DNA of 5,760 nt from positions 1 to 5,760 of the forward strand of contig JAJYGO010000074.1 in the NCBI GenBank assembly GCA_021785115.1. The letters run 5' to 3'. Of the stretch, positions 4,744 to 5,760 are shown one piece after another. Under the pieces are notes generated by a model that was not told the DNA's origin, made no database searches, and saw only the letters and a list, made by a program, of their open reading frames with translations. The position numbers and the translations under genes are program-made. Within the stretch, counting starts at the first letter, position 1. Every line of letters starts with the position of its first letter. This DNA comes from Chloroflexota bacterium. GTDB lineage: Bacteria > Chloroflexota > Limnocylindria > Limnocylindrales > CSP1-4.

Positions 4744-5760
4744 GTGGTATTCGGCCGCGTAGGCCGCCACCTTGCGGGGGAGGGCACTCGGATCGCCCGG
4801 CTCGAAGACCTGACCAGCGGCGCCCTCGTCGCTGGCGTCGTGCCCGACGCCCACGTCACGGTGGTCAACGTCGCCTGGCACGGCTCCGCCGTCGTCACCC
4901 TCACCTACCGCGTGGCGGACGGCGCCGTCTCCGAGAAGCTCCTGTACCGCGAGGACGAGCCCAAGCTCTCCCTCGTCGAGGCGGGCCGGCCGTGGTCGTT
5001 CGACGGGGACGGCGAGGCGTTCCAGCTCGCGTCCGAGGCGAAGCGGATCAGCCTCGCCTACCTGTTCGACCCGTACGTGGCGGTCTCCACGAGCCTGGTC
5101 GAGCCCCTCCCGCACCAGATCACCGCGGTGTACCGCGAGCTGCTCGACCGCCAGCCACTCAGCTTCCTGCTCGCGGACGACCCGGGCGCCGGCAAGACGA
5201 TCATGACCGGGCTCTACATCCGCGAGCTGCTCGTGCGCGGCGAGCTGCGCCGCTGCCTCGTGGTCGCACCGGGCTCGCTCGTCGAGCAGTGGCAGCAGGA
5301 GCTGGCCGAGAAGTTCCACCTCAACTTCACCATCCTGACCAACGGCCTGGCCGAGGGCGCGGCGTCGGGCAACGTGTTCGCCGAGCAGGACCTGCTCATC
5401 GCCCGCCTGGACAAGCTCAGCCGCGACGAGGACCTCCAGCTGGCGGTCGAGAACGCGCCCGACTACGACCTGATCGTGTTCGACGAGGCGCACAAGCTCT
5501 CGGCCACCCTGTTCGGGGACGAGGTCAAGGAGACGCGACGCCGGAAGCTCGCCGAGCGGATCCGGCACCACAGCCGCAACCTGCTGCTGCTGACCGCCAC
5601 GCCCCACAACGGCAAGGAGGCCGACTTCGAGCTCTTCATGAGCCTGCTCGACCCCGACCGGTTCGCGGGCCACAAGCGCAAGGCGTCGGAGACGGCCCCG
5701 CCGGCGAGCAGGACCGACGGCTTGATGCGGCGCCTGGTCAAGGAGCAGCTCGTCAAGTTC
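4744..5760 (+). CDS. SNF2-like DEAH-box helicase, N-terminal part (runs off the right edge)
   Basis: At least 339 codons are present. The frame opens after a TAG at 4714, and GTG 4717, TTG 4738 and GTG 4744 are all possible starts. I prefer 4744 because of the TATGGT before it. Homology-like sequence begins around IARLEDLTSGALVAGV (from residue 17), and an N-terminal beta-rich domain fills about residues 17-115. Helicase motifs follow in order: LPHQ near residue 125, Walker A D145-D-PGAGKT152, strand CLVVAPGSLVEQW, Walker B/DEAH at 247-250, and motif III TATPHNG (284-290). The second RecA domain lies beyond the window. The protein should be an ATP-driven DNA or RNA translocase. From memory, helicases reading DDPGAGKTIM-GL occur in methylase-containing phage-defence clusters, so a defence role is plausible but unproved. 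It is 222 bases downstream of the protease gene on the same strand, probably with its own promoter. Confidence 0.88.
   Translation, partial: MVFGRVGRHLAGEGTRIARLEDLTSGALVAGVVPDAHVTVVNVAWHGSAVVTLTYRVADGAVSEKLLYREDEPKLSLVEAGRPWSFDGDGEAFQLASEAKRISLAYLFDPYVAVSTSLVEPLPHQITAVYRELLDRQPLSFLLADDPGAGKTIMTGLYIRELLVRGELRRCLVVAPGSLVEQWQQELAEKFHLNFTILTNGLAEGAASGNVFAEQDLLIARLDKLSRDEDLQLAVENAPDYDLIVFDEAHKLSATLFGDEVKETRRRKLAERIRHHSRNLLLLTATPHNGKEADFELFMSLLDPDRFAGHKRKASETAPPASRTDGLMRRLVKEQLVKF

Noticed and set aside
4732..5673. A 313-codon minus-strand frame over the helicase
   Set aside because: It is antisense to clear Walker A, DEAH and TATPHNG motifs. Its Leu/Val/Glu-rich text is the usual reverse-frame artefact of GC-rich coding DNA.
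1..5760. CRISPR arrays, tRNA or rRNA genes, insertion-sequence ends, integrase or attachment sites
   Set aside because: I read both strands and saw no spaced direct repeats, cloverleaf, transposase or long terminal repeats.

Overview
The window is very GC-rich, densely coded DNA with GTG starts and what look like leaderless promoters. This suggests a high-GC actinobacterium (inference; there is no marker gene). Nothing here is core metabolism, and the gene content reads as an accessory or defence-type region.

Layout. Positions 1-527 hold two overlapping minus-strand genes: a small double zinc-ribbon protein and the start of a gene that runs off the left edge. After a 288-base gap, a plus-strand gene of about 144 codons (816-1250) resembles part of a uracil-DNA-glycosylase-like protein. 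It converges on the central module. That module is a tight three-gene minus-strand operon (3461 down to 1365) encoding a one-copy ubiquitin-like protein of the multiubiquitin type, an E2/UBC-like protein with no cysteine, and a fusion of a JAB/JAMM metallopeptidase to a ThiF/E1-type adenylating domain. Divergent from it are an XRE-type helix-turn-helix regulator (3625-3975) and an ImmA/IrrE (M78) zinc protease (3976-4521). Overlapping inverted repeats at 3561-3595 lie between the two transcription units. The right end (about 4744 to the edge) is the N-terminal part of an SNF2-like DEAH helicase, truncated by the window.

Interpretation. The most interesting content is a compact bacterial ubiquitin-like conjugation and deconjugation system, apparently under a repressor/protease switch of the CapH-CapP kind known from CBASS. 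In that switch a DNA-damage signal activates the M78 protease, which cleaves the HTH repressor. The E2-like protein has no cysteine, the E1 has no clear extra catalytic cysteine beyond a zinc-type set, and the ubiquitin-like protein has no Gly-Gly tail. The conjugation chemistry, if any, is therefore probably not the classical thioester relay. The domain calls rest on visible motifs. The regulation, the defence role and the link to the helicase are inference.
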